64,000 nucleotides of DNA from Clostridia bacterium (GTDB lineage: Bacteria; Bacillota; Clostridia; Oscillospirales; CAG-272): NCBI GenBank assembly GCA_017508195.1, contig JAFVZL010000044.1, positions 1 to 64,000 of the forward strand, given 5' to 3'. The position numbers and the translations under genes were made by a program. Positions 42,732 to 51,896 of the stretch are shown here, one piece after another. The notes below the pieces were generated by a model, which was not told the DNA's origin, made no database searches, and was given only the letters and a program-made list of their open reading frames with translations. Positions within the stretch are counted from its first letter, which is position 1; each line of letters opens with the position of its first letter.

Positions 42732-43341
42732 TCAACACCTCGCTGAAAAGAAGATTCTTTGATGTTTTCGCAGGAAAATATTTTGCAAGAGAGAGGAGAT
42801 CGCTGCTGCTTATTCTATTCTCTCTAATATACTTTTTTATAGATTTTTTTGCTCTTTCGTCTATTTCTGAGATTTCACCTATTTCGGTTAATAACTGTAA
42901 TACGGTGTATGCTTGTGCATTACTGCGATCTATTTTACAACGCGACTTTCGGAGTATAACGGTTCTTCCGTCTAACGTTATTCTTCTGCATCTCATAGTT
43001 TCGATATTGCTGACTACTTCGATAGTATTTGGCATCTGAGTTGTAACTGAGAAGAAATTTTGCAGATTCATTCCGCTGTACACTCCGAACACATCGTCTT
43101 TATAGGATATATATTTTTTGTTCACTACGTCTTCTGCCGTTATGGTTGACGTGCCTGCTATGCTCTTTGTGGGTAAGAAGTAGACACCCGTATCAAATTT
43201 TGAAAGTTCTCCGCTTTCTTCTGCTTTGTTTATAAGTCGGAATATATATGCTCGGGAATAACCGTCGAACGCGCTCAGTATCTCGTTTGTGAAAATCGGC
43301 TCGTTAGAGGCGAACCTTGTTTTTAATTTTTGAACCAGCAT
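42715..43341 (-). CDS. AbiEi-type antitoxin (winged-helix protein)
   Basis: This 208-aa protein has an N-terminal winged-helix region (about 15-60) and a C-terminal domain of the AbiEi antitoxin type, ending in FSEVLNDITQ. It would repress the operon and block the toxin. The start at 43341 is set by GGAGGTG; an ATG at 43359 lies too close to the binding site. Confidence 0.85.
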   Translation of the reverse strand: MLVQKLKTRFASNEPIFTNEILSAFDGYSRAYIFRLINKAEESGELSKFDTGVYFLPTKSIAGTSTITAEDVVNKKYISYKDDVFGVYSGMNLQNFFSVTTQMPNTIEVVSNIETMRCRRITLDGRTVILRKSRCKIDRSNAQAYTVLQLLTEIGEISEIDERAKKSIKKYIRENRISSSDLLSLAKYFPAKTSKNLLFSEVLNDITQ

Positions 43342-43380
43342 TATAACACCTCCACACATAGTATTTTCCGATTCACAATT

Positions 43381-43409
43381 AGTATACTATATTCAACATA
43401 AATTGTCAA
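43381..43409 (-). promoter_or_regulatory. Promoter for the AbiE pair
   Basis: TTGACA (43404-43409), 17 bp, then TATACT (43381-43386) on the minus strand. Confidence 0.85.
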
Positions 43410-43470
43410 GACTGATAAACAAATTATTACCAATCTAAAAAGATTGCACGAGCAGAGCTCGGGTTAAGGG

Positions 43471-43636
43471 CTGCCACGGGCAGAAGTGATGATTGCCTGC
43501 GGCAAGTTATGAGTGCTGCGCACGTTATGATGCTCACGCAGTTATGAGCGACTATGTCGCGTTATGAGTGCTACGCACGTTATGATGCTCACGCAGTTAT
43601 GAGCGACTGTGTCGCGTTATGAGTGTTTCGTACGTT
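43471..43636. repeat. Micro-palindrome array D (GTTATGA spacer)
   Basis: CTGCCACGGGCAG, TTGCCTGCGGCAA, GTGCTGCGCAC, GCGACTATGTCGC, GTGCTACGCAC and GCGACTGTGTCGC are joined by GTTATGA. Three TGCTCACGCA-type elements are interspersed. A block of about 55 bp is repeated, differing in the loops while the arms still pair. Confidence 0.88.
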
Positions 43637-43714
43637 GCTTTTCGCTTAATAATTGACGCTTTTCGGGCATATTTGCCCCGAATTTATTAAAAAATCAACT
43701 CAAAATGCGATTTT

Positions 43715-43799
43715 CGCGCTTAACAGAGCTTTCAGACGCTCCTTTGAGAGTGTCACGCTTGGCAGAGCTTTCGGATTCTCCTTTAAGAGTATCACGCTT
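43715..43799. repeat. 39-bp tandem repeat
   Basis: C(G/A)CGCTT begins at 43715, 43754 and 43793 with a 39-bp period. The units carry AGAGCTTTC and CTCCTTT. On the minus strand the period is in frame and would encode KRDTLKGESESSA-type repeats, but no ribosome binding site or gene context supports translation. Confidence 0.8.
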
Positions 43800-43837
43800 G
43801 TGCGGATTTGTTTGATTTAATCTCGTATAGTAAAATA

Positions 43838-43877
43838 TAAAAAATTCCCCGCCGGGCACGGATTGCACCCGACGGGG
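43838..43877 (-). terminator. Terminator downstream of the XRE regulator at 44017
   Basis: CCCCGCCGGG pairs with CCCGACGGGG across an 11-nt loop, followed on the minus strand by TTTTTT. Confidence 0.78.
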
Positions 43878-44016
43878 TAGTATATTGACCATTATTGTTT
43901 ACAAATGCAGTTGATAAGAGGCAAATAATCGTTTTTTAATTCTGCAACATGGGCGTTATTAACATATCGGCTGACCGCGGCTTAGCTTGGATGCGATACT
44001 GCTTACAGATCGATCT

Positions 44017-44259
44017 TCAGCTTATTTCCTGCTCGATCTCATCAAAAATCGGACTGTCGAAGAACTCGCGTAAGCTTATATCAAGCCCGTCACAGAGCTT
44101 TTTTATCGATACTACTCCCGGGTTCTGACTCTTATCGTTAAGCATGCTATATACGGTTGAGGGGGATACACCTGCAAGATTTGCAAGCGTATTAACGGCT
44201 ATGTTTCTTTTTGCGCACAGCTCTTGTATTCTTATTGCCACTGCTCTTTTTGTGTTCAT
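44017..44259 (-). CDS. XRE-family transcriptional regulator
   Basis: This 80-aa helix-turn-helix protein (NTLANLAGVSPSTVYSMLNDKS) is divergent to the SLOG-family gene. The interval contains four GATATATC palindromes. It probably represses both genes. No strong binding site is visible apart from AAGGAG about 10 bp upstream of the ATG. Confidence 0.88.
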   Translation of the reverse strand: MNTKRAVAIRIQELCAKRNIAVNTLANLAGVSPSTVYSMLNDKSQNPGVVSIKKLCDGLDISLREFFDSPIFDEIEQEIS

Positions 44260-44277
44260 TTGATACGCTCCTTGTGG

Positions 44278-44366
44278 GATATATCATAATTTTAGAGAAT
44301 TTTGCGATATATCGTATGGGATATATCGTAATTTTGGGTCGGATGTGATATAATATACGATATATC
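44278..44366. promoter_or_regulatory. Divergent operator region with four GATATATC sites
   Basis: GATATATC occurs at 44278, 44306, 44320 and 44359, three of them within TGGGATATATC contexts. TATAAT (44349-44354) with an upstream TG forms an extended -10 for the SLOG gene, so the sites flank that promoter. Confidence 0.72.
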
Positions 44367-44385
44367 CCACATGGAGGAGAATGAA

Positions 44386-44820
44386 ATGATATGTATGCTT
44401 TTCGGGCATAGAGATGCCCCGTGCGAGATCAAGTCGGTATTAAAGGAAAAAATCCTTGAAATCTATACCAAGCATCACGAAGTTGAATTTTACATTGGAA
44501 ACAATGGTGCATTTGATGCTTTAGCGCAGAGATGTCTGAACGAAGTTAATACCGATGGCGTGGAGATCGAGTATTCAATCATTCTGTCGCGTGTCGATGA
44601 GGTTGCGCTCTGCAAAAACAACAGTAAAACGCTTTATCCGGACGGTCAGGAGAAAGCGCTTAGAAAATATGCAATTTCAAAGAGAAACGATTGGATGATA
44701 AAAAAAGCCGATATTGCTATTTGCTACGTCAGTAATAGATTTACTAACTGTTATAAAATGCTCGAAAGGCTCAGGCGTAAAGGAGTTCATATTATAAATA
44801 TTTCAGATTTGGTCTTATGA
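44386..44820 (+). CDS. SLOG-family protein (DUF1273-like)
   Basis: This 144-aa protein is of the SLOG type: MICMLFGHRDAP at the start, FYIGNNGAFDALAQ for the nucleotide-binding region, and a KYAISKRNDWMIKKADIAICYV core. SLOG proteins bind nucleotides or derived signals. I start it at 44386 because GGAGGA (44374-44379) lies 6 bp upstream; an ATG at 44371 would place the binding site inside the gene. It is paired with a divergent XRE regulator. Confidence 0.82.
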   Translation: MICMLFGHRDAPCEIKSVLKEKILEIYTKHHEVEFYIGNNGAFDALAQRCLNEVNTDGVEIEYSIILSRVDEVALCKNNSKTLYPDGQEKALRKYAISKRNDWMIKKADIAICYVSNRFTNCYKMLERLRRKGVHIINISDLVL

Positions 44821-44930
44821 GAACCTGATTAAGATTATATACGCGAGTAAATACGCTAGTCTTGCATTTTTGTTCGTGCGTTTTTATACGACTTATATGG
44901 GTTATGCACGCGCTGATTCTGAGGGAACTA

Positions 44931-44970
44931 TAAAAGAAACACCCAACGAGCAAAAGCGCGTTGGGTGCGA
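44931..44970 (-). terminator. Terminator after ileS
   Basis: CACCCAACG/CGTTGGGTG stem followed on the minus strand by TTTCTTTT, about 35 bp beyond the ileS stop. Confidence 0.8.
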
Positions 44971-45004
44971 TAAATGACTATTAAACTTTACAAAACTTTG
45001 TGTT

Positions 45005-48000
45005 TTATACCTTTTCAACCGAGATGGTGACGGTCTCACCGTTGATGTTCCACTCCTTTGCGTTAGCGAGGGTGGAGCCTGTGAGGAGCTCGTCTGCGAG
45101 GGTCTCGTCGGAGATCTCGGCGGCGTTGCGCTCCGTGATAGCGGCAACGGTATCGTTGCCTATGAAGGCTACCTTGATGCGGTCCATGACCTCGAAGCCC
45201 GAGTCCTTACGCATCGTCTGTATCTTCGAGATGATCTCACGGACGTTACCCTCCTCGATAAGCTCGGGGGTGAGGTTCTTGTCGATGACAACGGTGACGC
45301 CTCTGTCACCGAGCGACTCGAAGCCTTCCTTCTTCGTCATTTCGATAAGAAGGTCGTCGCGGGTGAGGACTATCTCGGCATCCTGCACGGTGAAGGTGAT
45401 CGAGCCGTTTGCCTCGAGCTCGTCCATTGCGGCGTTGCCGTCGAGGGTGGAGAGTGTCGATCTGATACCGCCGAGGTACTTGCCGTATTTAGGTCCGACG
45501 GTGCGGAGCTGCGGCTTGAAGGAATAGGTGGTGAACTCGCGTACGTTGTCGGTGAAGATAACCTCTTTGAGGTTAAGCTCCTCGGCAATAACGGGTACAA
45601 AGCTCTCCTCGGGTACCTTGTCGGTCTTGACGTACATACGCGCTACGGGCTGACGGTTTTTGATAGCAGCCGCGTTACGGCAGGCTCTGCCGAGAACGAC
45701 GATGTCAACTACCTCCTTCATGTTCTCCTCGAGCGACTTGTCGATAAGCGATTCGTCTGCTACGGGGTAGTCGCAAAGGTGTACCGACTCGGGTGCATTC
45801 TTGTCAACCGAGCATACGAGGTTGCGATAGATATCCTCTGTCATGAAGGGGATGAGGGGTGCCGATGCCTTTGCTATCGTTACGAGTGCTGTGTAGAGGG
45901 TGAGATATGCATTCACCTTGTCGGTGGGCATTCCCTTTACCCAGAAGCGCTCACGGCTGCGGCGCACGTACCAGTTCGAGAGCTCGTCTACGAAGTCCTC
46001 GAGCACACGGGTAGCCTCGGTGATCTTGTATGCATCGAGATATGCGTCTGTTGCCTTTACGGTAGAATTGAGCTTCGAGAGTATCCACTTATCCATAACC
46101 GAGAGGGTGGAACGGTCGAGGGTGTACTTGGTGGGGTCGAAGCCGTCGATGTTTGCGTAGAGAACGTAGAACGCGTAGGTGTTCCAGAGAGTTCCCATAT
46201 ACTTTCTCTGTCCCTCGACAACTGCCTCACCGAAGAAGCGGTTGGGGAGCCAGGGAGCGGAGTTAGAGTAGAAGTACCAGCGGATAGCGTCTGCGCCGTA
46301 GCTCTCGAGAGCCTCGAAGGGATCTACTGCGTTACCCTTCGACTTCGACATCTTCTGTCCGTCCTTATCGAGGACGTGGCCGAGAACGAGAACGTTCTTG
46401 TAGGGCGCGCAGTCGAAGATGAGGGTGGATATTGCCATGAGCGAGTAGAACCATCCGCGTGTCTGGTCTACACCCTCGCTGATGAAGTTTGCGGGGAACT
46501 GAGATTCAAAGATCTCCTTGTTCTCGAAGGGGTAGTGCCACTGTGCGAAGGGCATCGAGCCCGAGTCGAACCAGCAGTCGATAACCTCGCTGACTCTCTT
46601 CATCTCGCCGCCGCACTCGGGGCACTTAATGGTCACCGCATCGATGAAGGGACGGTGGAGCTCGATGTTATCGGGGCAGTTATCGGACATCGACTTGAGC
46701 TCCTCGATAGAGCCGATCGCGTGGCGGTGTCCGCAGGAGCACTCCCAGATGTTGAGGGGGGTACCCCAATATCTGTTTCTCGAAAGACCCCAGTCCTGAA
46801 TATTCTCGAGCCAGTCACCGAATCTGCCCTTGCCGATAGACTCGGGGATCCAGTTGACGGTATTGTTGTTTCTGATGATATCCTCACGCACCTTGGTCAT
46901 CTCGATAAACCAGGTGTCGCGTGCGTAGTAGATAAGAGGAGTGTTACATCTCCAGCAGTGGGGATACTCGTGCTCAAACTTGGGAGCGGAGAAGAGCTTG
47001 CCCTCTTTGTCGAGGTCGGCAATGACCATCGGGTCAGCCTTCTTTACGAATACGCCAGCGTAGGGAGTCTCGGCCGTCATCTCGCCCTTTCCGTCGACGA
47101 ACTGGACGAAGGGAAGGCCGTACTTCTTACCGACCTTCGAGTCATCCTCACCGAATGCGGGAGCGATATGAACGATACCCGTACCGTCGGACATCGTTAC
47201 GTAGCCGTCGCAGACGATGTAGTGAGCCTTCAGCTTCTGGCGTGCGGCTTCCTTACCCGTGCACTCAAAGAGGGGCTCGTACTCGCGGTATTCGAGTTCC
47301 TTACCCGTCATCTTCTCGAGTATCTCGTATGCGGGAGCATCCTCGGTCTTAAGAGGACCTAGAACGGTGTCGAGAAGTGCCTCTGCCATATAGTAGGTGT
47401 AGCCGTCGGCTGCCTTTACCTTGCAATAGGTGTCCTTCGGGTTTACGCAGAGCGCAACGTTCGAGGGAAGTGTCCAGGGGGTGGTTGTCCATGCGAGGAA
47501 GTATGCATCCTCACCCACGCACTTAAAGCGCGCGATAGCCGAGCGCTCCTTTACGGTCTTGTAGCCCTGAGCTACCTCGTGAGAGGAGAGGGGAGTACCG
47601 CAACGGGGGCAGTAGGGAACGATCTTGAAGCCCTTGTAGAGAAGGCCTCTGTCCCATATCTTCTTAAGAGCCCACCACTCGGACTCGATGAAATCGTTGG
47701 TGTAGGTGACGTAGGGGTGCTCCATATCAGCCCAGAAGCCGACAGTACCCGAGAAGTCCTCCCACATTTCCTTATACTTCCACACCGACTCCTTGCAGTG
47801 GCCGATGAAGGGCTCGAGGCCGTATGCCTCTATCTGATCCTTGCCGTCGATGCCGAGCTTCTTCTCAACCTCTAGCTCAACGGGGAGACCGTGGGTATCC
47901 CAGCCCGCCTTACGAAGCACGCGTCTGCCCTTCATGGTCTGGTATCTCGGAACCATGTCTTTTATAACACGGGTGAGCACGTGACCGATGTGGGGCTTAC

Positions 48001-48166
48001 CGTTCGCGGTGGGGGGACCGTCGAAGAAGGTGTAGTTTTCCTGACCCTCACGCATAGCGATGCTCTTCTCGAAGATGGCGTTAGCCTCCCAGAATGCGCG
48101 GGTCTCCTTTTCTCTTTTCACGAAGTCGAGGTTTGTTGAAACTCTCTCGTAGACCTCATGTGCCAT
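45005..48166 (-). CDS. ileS: Isoleucyl-tRNA synthetase, type 2-like
   Basis: This 1053-aa class I synthetase charges tRNA-Ile. HIGH is present as PHIGH in DGPPTANGKPHIGHV near residue 50-64, and KMSKS appears in GHVLDKDGQKMSKSKGN. The length and the GHVLDKDGQKMSKSKGN context resemble the eukaryote-like IleRS2, which is poorly inhibited by mupirocin. A CP1 editing domain is present (VALCVNP and HIAPAFGEDD). It is preceded by a T-box leader with an ATC specifier. Confidence 0.95.
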   Translation of the reverse strand: MAHEVYERVSTNLDFVKREKETRAFWEANAIFEKSIAMREGQENYTFFDGPPTANGKPHIGHVLTRVIKDMVPRYQTMKGRRVLRKAGWDTHGLPVELEVEKKLGIDGKDQIEAYGLEPFIGHCKESVWKYKEMWEDFSGTVGFWADMEHPYVTYTNDFIESEWWALKKIWDRGLLYKGFKIVPYCPRCGTPLSSHEVAQGYKTVKERSAIARFKCVGEDAYFLAWTTTPWTLPSNVALCVNPKDTYCKVKAADGYTYYMAEALLDTVLGPLKTEDAPAYEILEKMTGKELEYREYEPLFECTGKEAARQKLKAHYIVCDGYVTMSDGTGIVHIAPAFGEDDSKVGKKYGLPFVQFVDGKGEMTAETPYAGVFVKKADPMVIADLDKEGKLFSAPKFEHEYPHCWRCNTPLIYYARDTWFIEMTKVREDIIRNNNTVNWIPESIGKGRFGDWLENIQDWGLSRNRYWGTPLNIWECSCGHRHAIGSIEELKSMSDNCPDNIELHRPFIDAVTIKCPECGGEMKRVSEVIDCWFDSGSMPFAQWHYPFENKEIFESQFPANFISEGVDQTRGWFYSLMAISTLIFDCAPYKNVLVLGHVLDKDGQKMSKSKGNAVDPFEALESYGADAIRWYFYSNSAPWLPNRFFGEAVVEGQRKYMGTLWNTYAFYVLYANIDGFDPTKYTLDRSTLSVMDKWILSKLNSTVKATDAYLDAYKITEATRVLEDFVDELSNWYVRRSRERFWVKGMPTDKVNAYLTLYTALVTIAKASAPLIPFMTEDIYRNLVCSVDKNAPESVHLCDYPVADESLIDKSLEENMKEVVDIVVLGRACRNAAAIKNRQPVARMYVKTDKVPEESFVPVIAEELNLKEVIFTDNVREFTTYSFKPQLRTVGPKYGKYLGGIRSTLSTLDGNAAMDELEANGSITFTVQDAEIVLTRDDLLIEMTKKEGFESLGDRGVTVVIDKNLTPELIEEGNVREIISKIQTMRKDSGFEVMDRIKVAFIGNDTVAAITERNAAEISDETLADELLTGSTLANAKEWNINGETVTISVEKV

Positions 48167-48189
48167 AGTAATTCTCCTTACTTACAGAA

Positions 48190-48450
48190 ACTCTTTATGA
48201 GTGTATTAATCAAAAAAATAAATCCGCTTCCATATGGAAACGGAAAAAACCACCATTTTCACATATCTCGCAATATGCTCCGCCATTACGCCGCGGACCG
48301 CGTCACCGTCTACCTTCGCAATATGCGCTCTCGGGGTGCGGCTCGGAAGTGATCTTCACCGTGGGTCTGCCGTCGGGCTCTCACCTGTACCCGGCTCTCT
48401 GTGGGCTTGTGCCTCGGTTACTCTTTTCGTCTTTGCCTTTTTATCTTGCA
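48190..48450 (-). promoter_or_regulatory. T-box riboswitch upstream of ileS
   Basis: The leader has T-box landmarks: GACGAAAAGAGTAA at the start of stem I, the AGAGAG segment followed by GGTGAGAGCC, and a specifier loop GAAGATCACTTCCGAGC with the Ile codon ATC at 48351-48353. The antiterminator region reads ACGGTGACGCGG, close to but not matching UGGN-ACCGCG. A terminator follows. Uncharged tRNA-Ile should stabilise the antiterminator and permit ileS transcription. Confidence 0.85.
48212..48244 (-). terminator. T-box terminator hairpin
   Basis: TCCGTTTCC/GGAAGCGGA stem on the minus strand followed by TTTATTTTTTT. Confidence 0.88.
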
Positions 48451-48455
48451 GAGAT

Positions 48456-48484
48456 ATATTATCACAACTTTCCCGAATTGTCAA
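48456..48484 (-). promoter_or_regulatory. Promoter for the ileS T-box
   Basis: TTGACA (48479-48484), 17 bp, then TAATAT (48456-48461) on the minus strand. Confidence 0.85.
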
Positions 48485-48524
48485 TAGTTTTAATATTATT
48501 AAAAATTAAATGCATCCGCGTTCC

Positions 48525-48553
48525 TTGACACGGGCGCGAGGTTGTGCTATCAT
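48525..48553 (+). promoter_or_regulatory. Promoter for the P-type ATPase gene
   Basis: TTGACA (48525-48530), 17 bp, then TATCAT (48548-48553) with an extended TG motif. TATAAT also occurs at 48554-48559. Confidence 0.75.
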
Positions 48554-48590
48554 TATAATGATAATTTCTAGGCTAAGGAAGTTTTTTTAA

Positions 48591-50996
48591 ATGAACGCAA
48601 CCAACGTATCCGAAGGTATCCCCCAAGGCTTAAGCGATGCCGAGGTAAAGGCGCGTATTGCCGAGGGGAAGGTAAATACGGCAAATAAAAAGCACGGTAA
48701 GAGCTATCTTAAGATAGTGCTCGACAATCTTCTCACCTTCTTCAATCTGGTGTGGGCGATAGTCGCGGCTATTATGATAGGCTTCGGCTCGTTCGGCAAC
48801 CTGACGTTTGCATTCGTCGTCGTGCCGAATATTCTGCTTGCAATAATTCAAGAGGCGAGAGCGAAGGCTGCGGTCGATAAGCTCTCGGTAACGACTGACC
48901 CGAAGGCTACCGTTGTAAGAGACGGGGAGCTCATTGATATACCCGCAGATTCGATCGTGCTCGGTGACGTGATGCGACTCGAGATATCGAGGCAGATACT
49001 CTCTGATGCCGTAGTTATAAGCGGTGTCTGTGAGGTTAACGAGTCAATGCTCACGGGTGAGTCGGTGCCTGTAAAGAAGCAGGCGGGCGACCGTCTTTTT
49101 GCGGGAAGCTTTCTCGTCAGCGGCTCGGTCTATGCCGAGGTCACCGCTGTCGGCAGCGACAATTACGTAAACACTCTCGAGACACAGGCGAAGAAGCACA
49201 AGGCTCCTACCTCGAACCTCTTCAGATCTCTCGACAAGCTTATCAGATGCATCGGTATCTTTATGGTTCCTATCACCGTAGGAGTTGCGATATGCAACAC
49301 CCTCGTTCTCGGCGATCAGTACAGCGGCTTCGAGCTTGCTAAGGCCGTTGCCGAAAAGACCTGCGGCTCGGTCATCGGAATGATCCCTGCGGGAATGTAT
49401 CTGCTTATCACGGTAACGCTCTCTCTCAGCGTTATGATCCTCGCGCGACGCAACACTCTCGTGCAGGATATGTATTCGATAGAAATGCTCGCCAGAGCAG
49501 ACGTTCTATGCCTCGACAAGACGGGTACCATCACCGACGGCACCATGCGTGTCAAGGAAATATGCTCTCTTGACGGCTCGGGCGAGGATGAGATAGCCGC
49601 GGTTATGGCGGCTATGGAGAGCGGTGACAGCGCGGTTAACGCGACATCGAAGGCTCTTATCGAGAAATTCGGTCAGTCGGGTGCTCGGATAAAGGATCAG
49701 ATAGCCTTTTCATCCTCGAGAAAGTATTCCGCTGCCGATATAGACGGTGTCGGCATCTATGCGCTCGGTGCTCCGCACTTCGTACCCTGCGAGGTGAGTG
49801 CTGAGCTCGATAATAAGATAGCGGAGTATGCATCGCGCGGTGAGCGAGTGCTCCTTCTCTCGAGGCTCTCGTCGCTCGATGCCGAAGACGGTGCTCCTCT
49901 TGCGCTGATCGCGCTCGAGGACAGGATAAGACCCGGTGCCGAGGACACCATAAGACGCTTCCAGGAGCAGGACGTAACGGTAAAGGTCATCTCGGGTGAC
50001 CACGCGCAGACGGTATCGGCAATAGCCGTTAAGGTCGGCATAAATGACGCAGATAAGTATATATCCTGTGAGAATCTCACAGATGACGAGCTTATCGAGG
50101 CAGTAGAAAAATACGCAGTGTTCGGAAGGGTGACCCCCGAACAAAAGGTCATCATTGTTAATACAATGAAGAAGGCGGGTCACACCGTCGCTATGACGGG
50201 AGACGGCGTAAACGATACGCTCGCTCTCAAGGAGGCTAACTGTGCCATCGCTATGGCTGACGGCAGTGAGGTCGCACGCGCTATCTCGCAGATAGTTCTC
50301 ATGGATTCCGACTTTAGTCACCTGCCCGAGGTCGTAAGAGAGGGAAGAAGATGCATCAACAACGTGCGCGGCTCTGCGGCACTCTTCGTTATGAAGACCA
50401 TCTTCACGATGCTCATATCCGTGTTCTCGGTAGTGACTCTTACGGCTTATCCCTTCGCACCCAACAACTTCCTCTTCCTCGAGTTCTTCGTTATCGGTAT
50501 CGCATCCTTCCTTCTTGCGTTCGAGCCGAATAATAAGAGAATAGAGGGTAACTTCATCGAATATGTTATGACGCGCAGTCTGCCGTACGCGATAGCAATG
50601 TTCGTGCCTACGCTGACTCTCCTTATCGTTCAGGCTTATACTCCCATACCCATGACTCTCGAGATACGCGACACTATCTGTATGATAGTCGTAACTCTTG
50701 TCGGATATATCAACCTCACGAATATTTGCCGCCCCTACACCAAGTGGCGGGTCGGCGTTGCCGTAGGTATCGGTGTCGCTCTCCTTGTCGGTATGGTGGG
50801 TGTCGGACTTCTCGACCACTTCCTTCTCGGCGGCTCGGAGTTCGCTATGGCGGGCGCGTTCAAGAGCCCTGTGGTATTCGCACTTTCGTGCGTGCTCGGT
50901 GTGTCGATGGCGTTCCTTATGCACCTTCTTCGCGACAGCGTCGGCAAATTTGTCGGCTTTATCGCAAGGAAGTTAAACAAGAGCGAGCAGGCGTAA
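48591..50996 (+). CDS. Cation-transporting P-type ATPase
   Basis: This 801-aa P-type ATPase has the actuator TGES (155-158), the phosphorylated Asp309 in DKTGTIT, and TGDGVNDTLALKEANC. The membrane-4 motif reads IPAGM instead of the PEGL of Ca2+ pumps. The N-terminus GLSDAEVKARIAEGKVN is typical of this superfamily. The domain order and motifs resemble CtpE-like Ca2+ exporters of Gram-positives. Ion specificity is uncertain. Confidence 0.9.
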   Translation: MNATNVSEGIPQGLSDAEVKARIAEGKVNTANKKHGKSYLKIVLDNLLTFFNLVWAIVAAIMIGFGSFGNLTFAFVVVPNILLAIIQEARAKAAVDKLSVTTDPKATVVRDGELIDIPADSIVLGDVMRLEISRQILSDAVVISGVCEVNESMLTGESVPVKKQAGDRLFAGSFLVSGSVYAEVTAVGSDNYVNTLETQAKKHKAPTSNLFRSLDKLIRCIGIFMVPITVGVAICNTLVLGDQYSGFELAKAVAEKTCGSVIGMIPAGMYLLITVTLSLSVMILARRNTLVQDMYSIEMLARADVLCLDKTGTITDGTMRVKEICSLDGSGEDEIAAVMAAMESGDSAVNATSKALIEKFGQSGARIKDQIAFSSSRKYSAADIDGVGIYALGAPHFVPCEVSAELDNKIAEYASRGERVLLLSRLSSLDAEDGAPLALIALEDRIRPGAEDTIRRFQEQDVTVKVISGDHAQTVSAIAVKVGINDADKYISCENLTDDELIEAVEKYAVFGRVTPEQKVIIVNTMKKAGHTVAMTGDGVNDTLALKEANCAIAMADGSEVARAISQIVLMDSDFSHLPEVVREGRRCINNVRGSAALFVMKTIFTMLISVFSVVTLTAYPFAPNNFLFLEFFVIGIASFLLAFEPNNKRIEGNFIEYVMTRSLPYAIAMFVPTLTLLIVQAYTPIPMTLEIRDTICMIVVTLVGYINLTNICRPYTKWRVGVAVGIGVALLVGMVGVGLLDHFLLGGSEFAMAGAFKSPVVFALSCVLGVSMAFLMHLLRDSVGKFVGFIARKLNKSEQA

Positions 50997-51054
50997 TTTC
51001 AGAAAATCCGCGCTCATACAATAACAATTATTTACAAATTACGGGAGAAATGAT

Positions 51055-51744
51055 ATGAAAGTAACATGGCTCACACAGGCGGGACTCCTTTTTGAGTCCG
51101 ATAAAATAACCGTTCTCGTTGACCCTTATCTTACCGATTCGGTGGGTGAGAGATGCGAGGAAAAGCACCGTAGAATACCTATTGACGAAAGCTTCTTCGA
51201 GGTATGCCCCGACGTCTTGCTTATCACTCATTCTCACCTCGACCACCTCGACCCGGGTACTCTTTCTCACTACCTTTCGGGTGACAGAAGTCCTGTGACC
51301 GTGCTCGCGCCCTCGGGCTCGTACGAGATGCTGAGAGAGATGGGCGGAGGACACAACTACGTGCTGCTCGACCCCCACTCCGTGTGGAGCTTTAACGGTG
51401 TTACCTTCTATTCCGTGCGTGCGGCACACAGTGATAAGGGCGCGTGCGGCTTCATCATCGACGACGGTGAGAGGACCTATTATATCAGCGGTGACACGCT
51501 CTATAATTTTGACGTTATTGATGATGTGCTCGACCTTGTTGAGACGGGTGTTGACTTTGCCTTTCTGCCGATAAACGGAGTAGGTAACAATATGCACGCA
51601 AGGGATGCTGCCGACTTTGCATACGAGATCGGTGCTCACACCGCGATACCCGTGCATTACGGTCTTTTTGACTCTATTGATCCCTCTGACTTCGACTTCG
51701 AGGACGCGAGAGTTCTTACGCCTTACACTCCCGAGGAGCTGTAA
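51055..51744 (+). CDS. MBL-fold metallohydrolase (UlaG-like)
   Basis: This 229-aa protein has the metallo-beta-lactamase motif THSHLDHLD near residue 60-68, AAHSDKGACGF, and a C-terminal HYGLFD. It fits the UlaG/YtkL-type phosphodiesterase-like MBL group. Such enzymes hydrolyse lactones, esters or phosphodiesters. It starts 58 bp after the P-type ATPase stop and may share its transcript. The substrate is unknown. Confidence 0.87.
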   Translation: MKVTWLTQAGLLFESDKITVLVDPYLTDSVGERCEEKHRRIPIDESFFEVCPDVLLITHSHLDHLDPGTLSHYLSGDRSPVTVLAPSGSYEMLREMGGGHNYVLLDPHSVWSFNGVTFYSVRAAHSDKGACGFIIDDGERTYYISGDTLYNFDVIDDVLDLVETGVDFAFLPINGVGNNMHARDAADFAYEIGAHTAIPVHYGLFDSIDPSDFDFEDARVLTPYTPEEL

Positions 51745-51809
51745 AAGGAAAAATATACCGCATTTTTAACAAAATAATAAAAAAATTTTAACAAAAAGGC
51801 CGACTTTCC

Positions 51810-51838
51810 TTGACAAATGCACATCCGTTTGGTAGAAT
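51810..51838 (+). promoter_or_regulatory. Promoter for the 51897 membrane protein
   Basis: TTGACA (51810-51815), 17 bp, then TAGAAT (51833-51838). Confidence 0.83.
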
Positions 51839-51896
51839 AGAGTCAAGCTCGCTCGGCTTTTACATATCGGGCGGCAAACACTTTTTGGAGGATACT

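Noticed and set aside
43695-43892. 65-codon minus-strand ORF with KRDTLKG repeats
   Set aside because: It crosses a terminator hairpin and has no ribosome binding site. I list it as a repeat instead.
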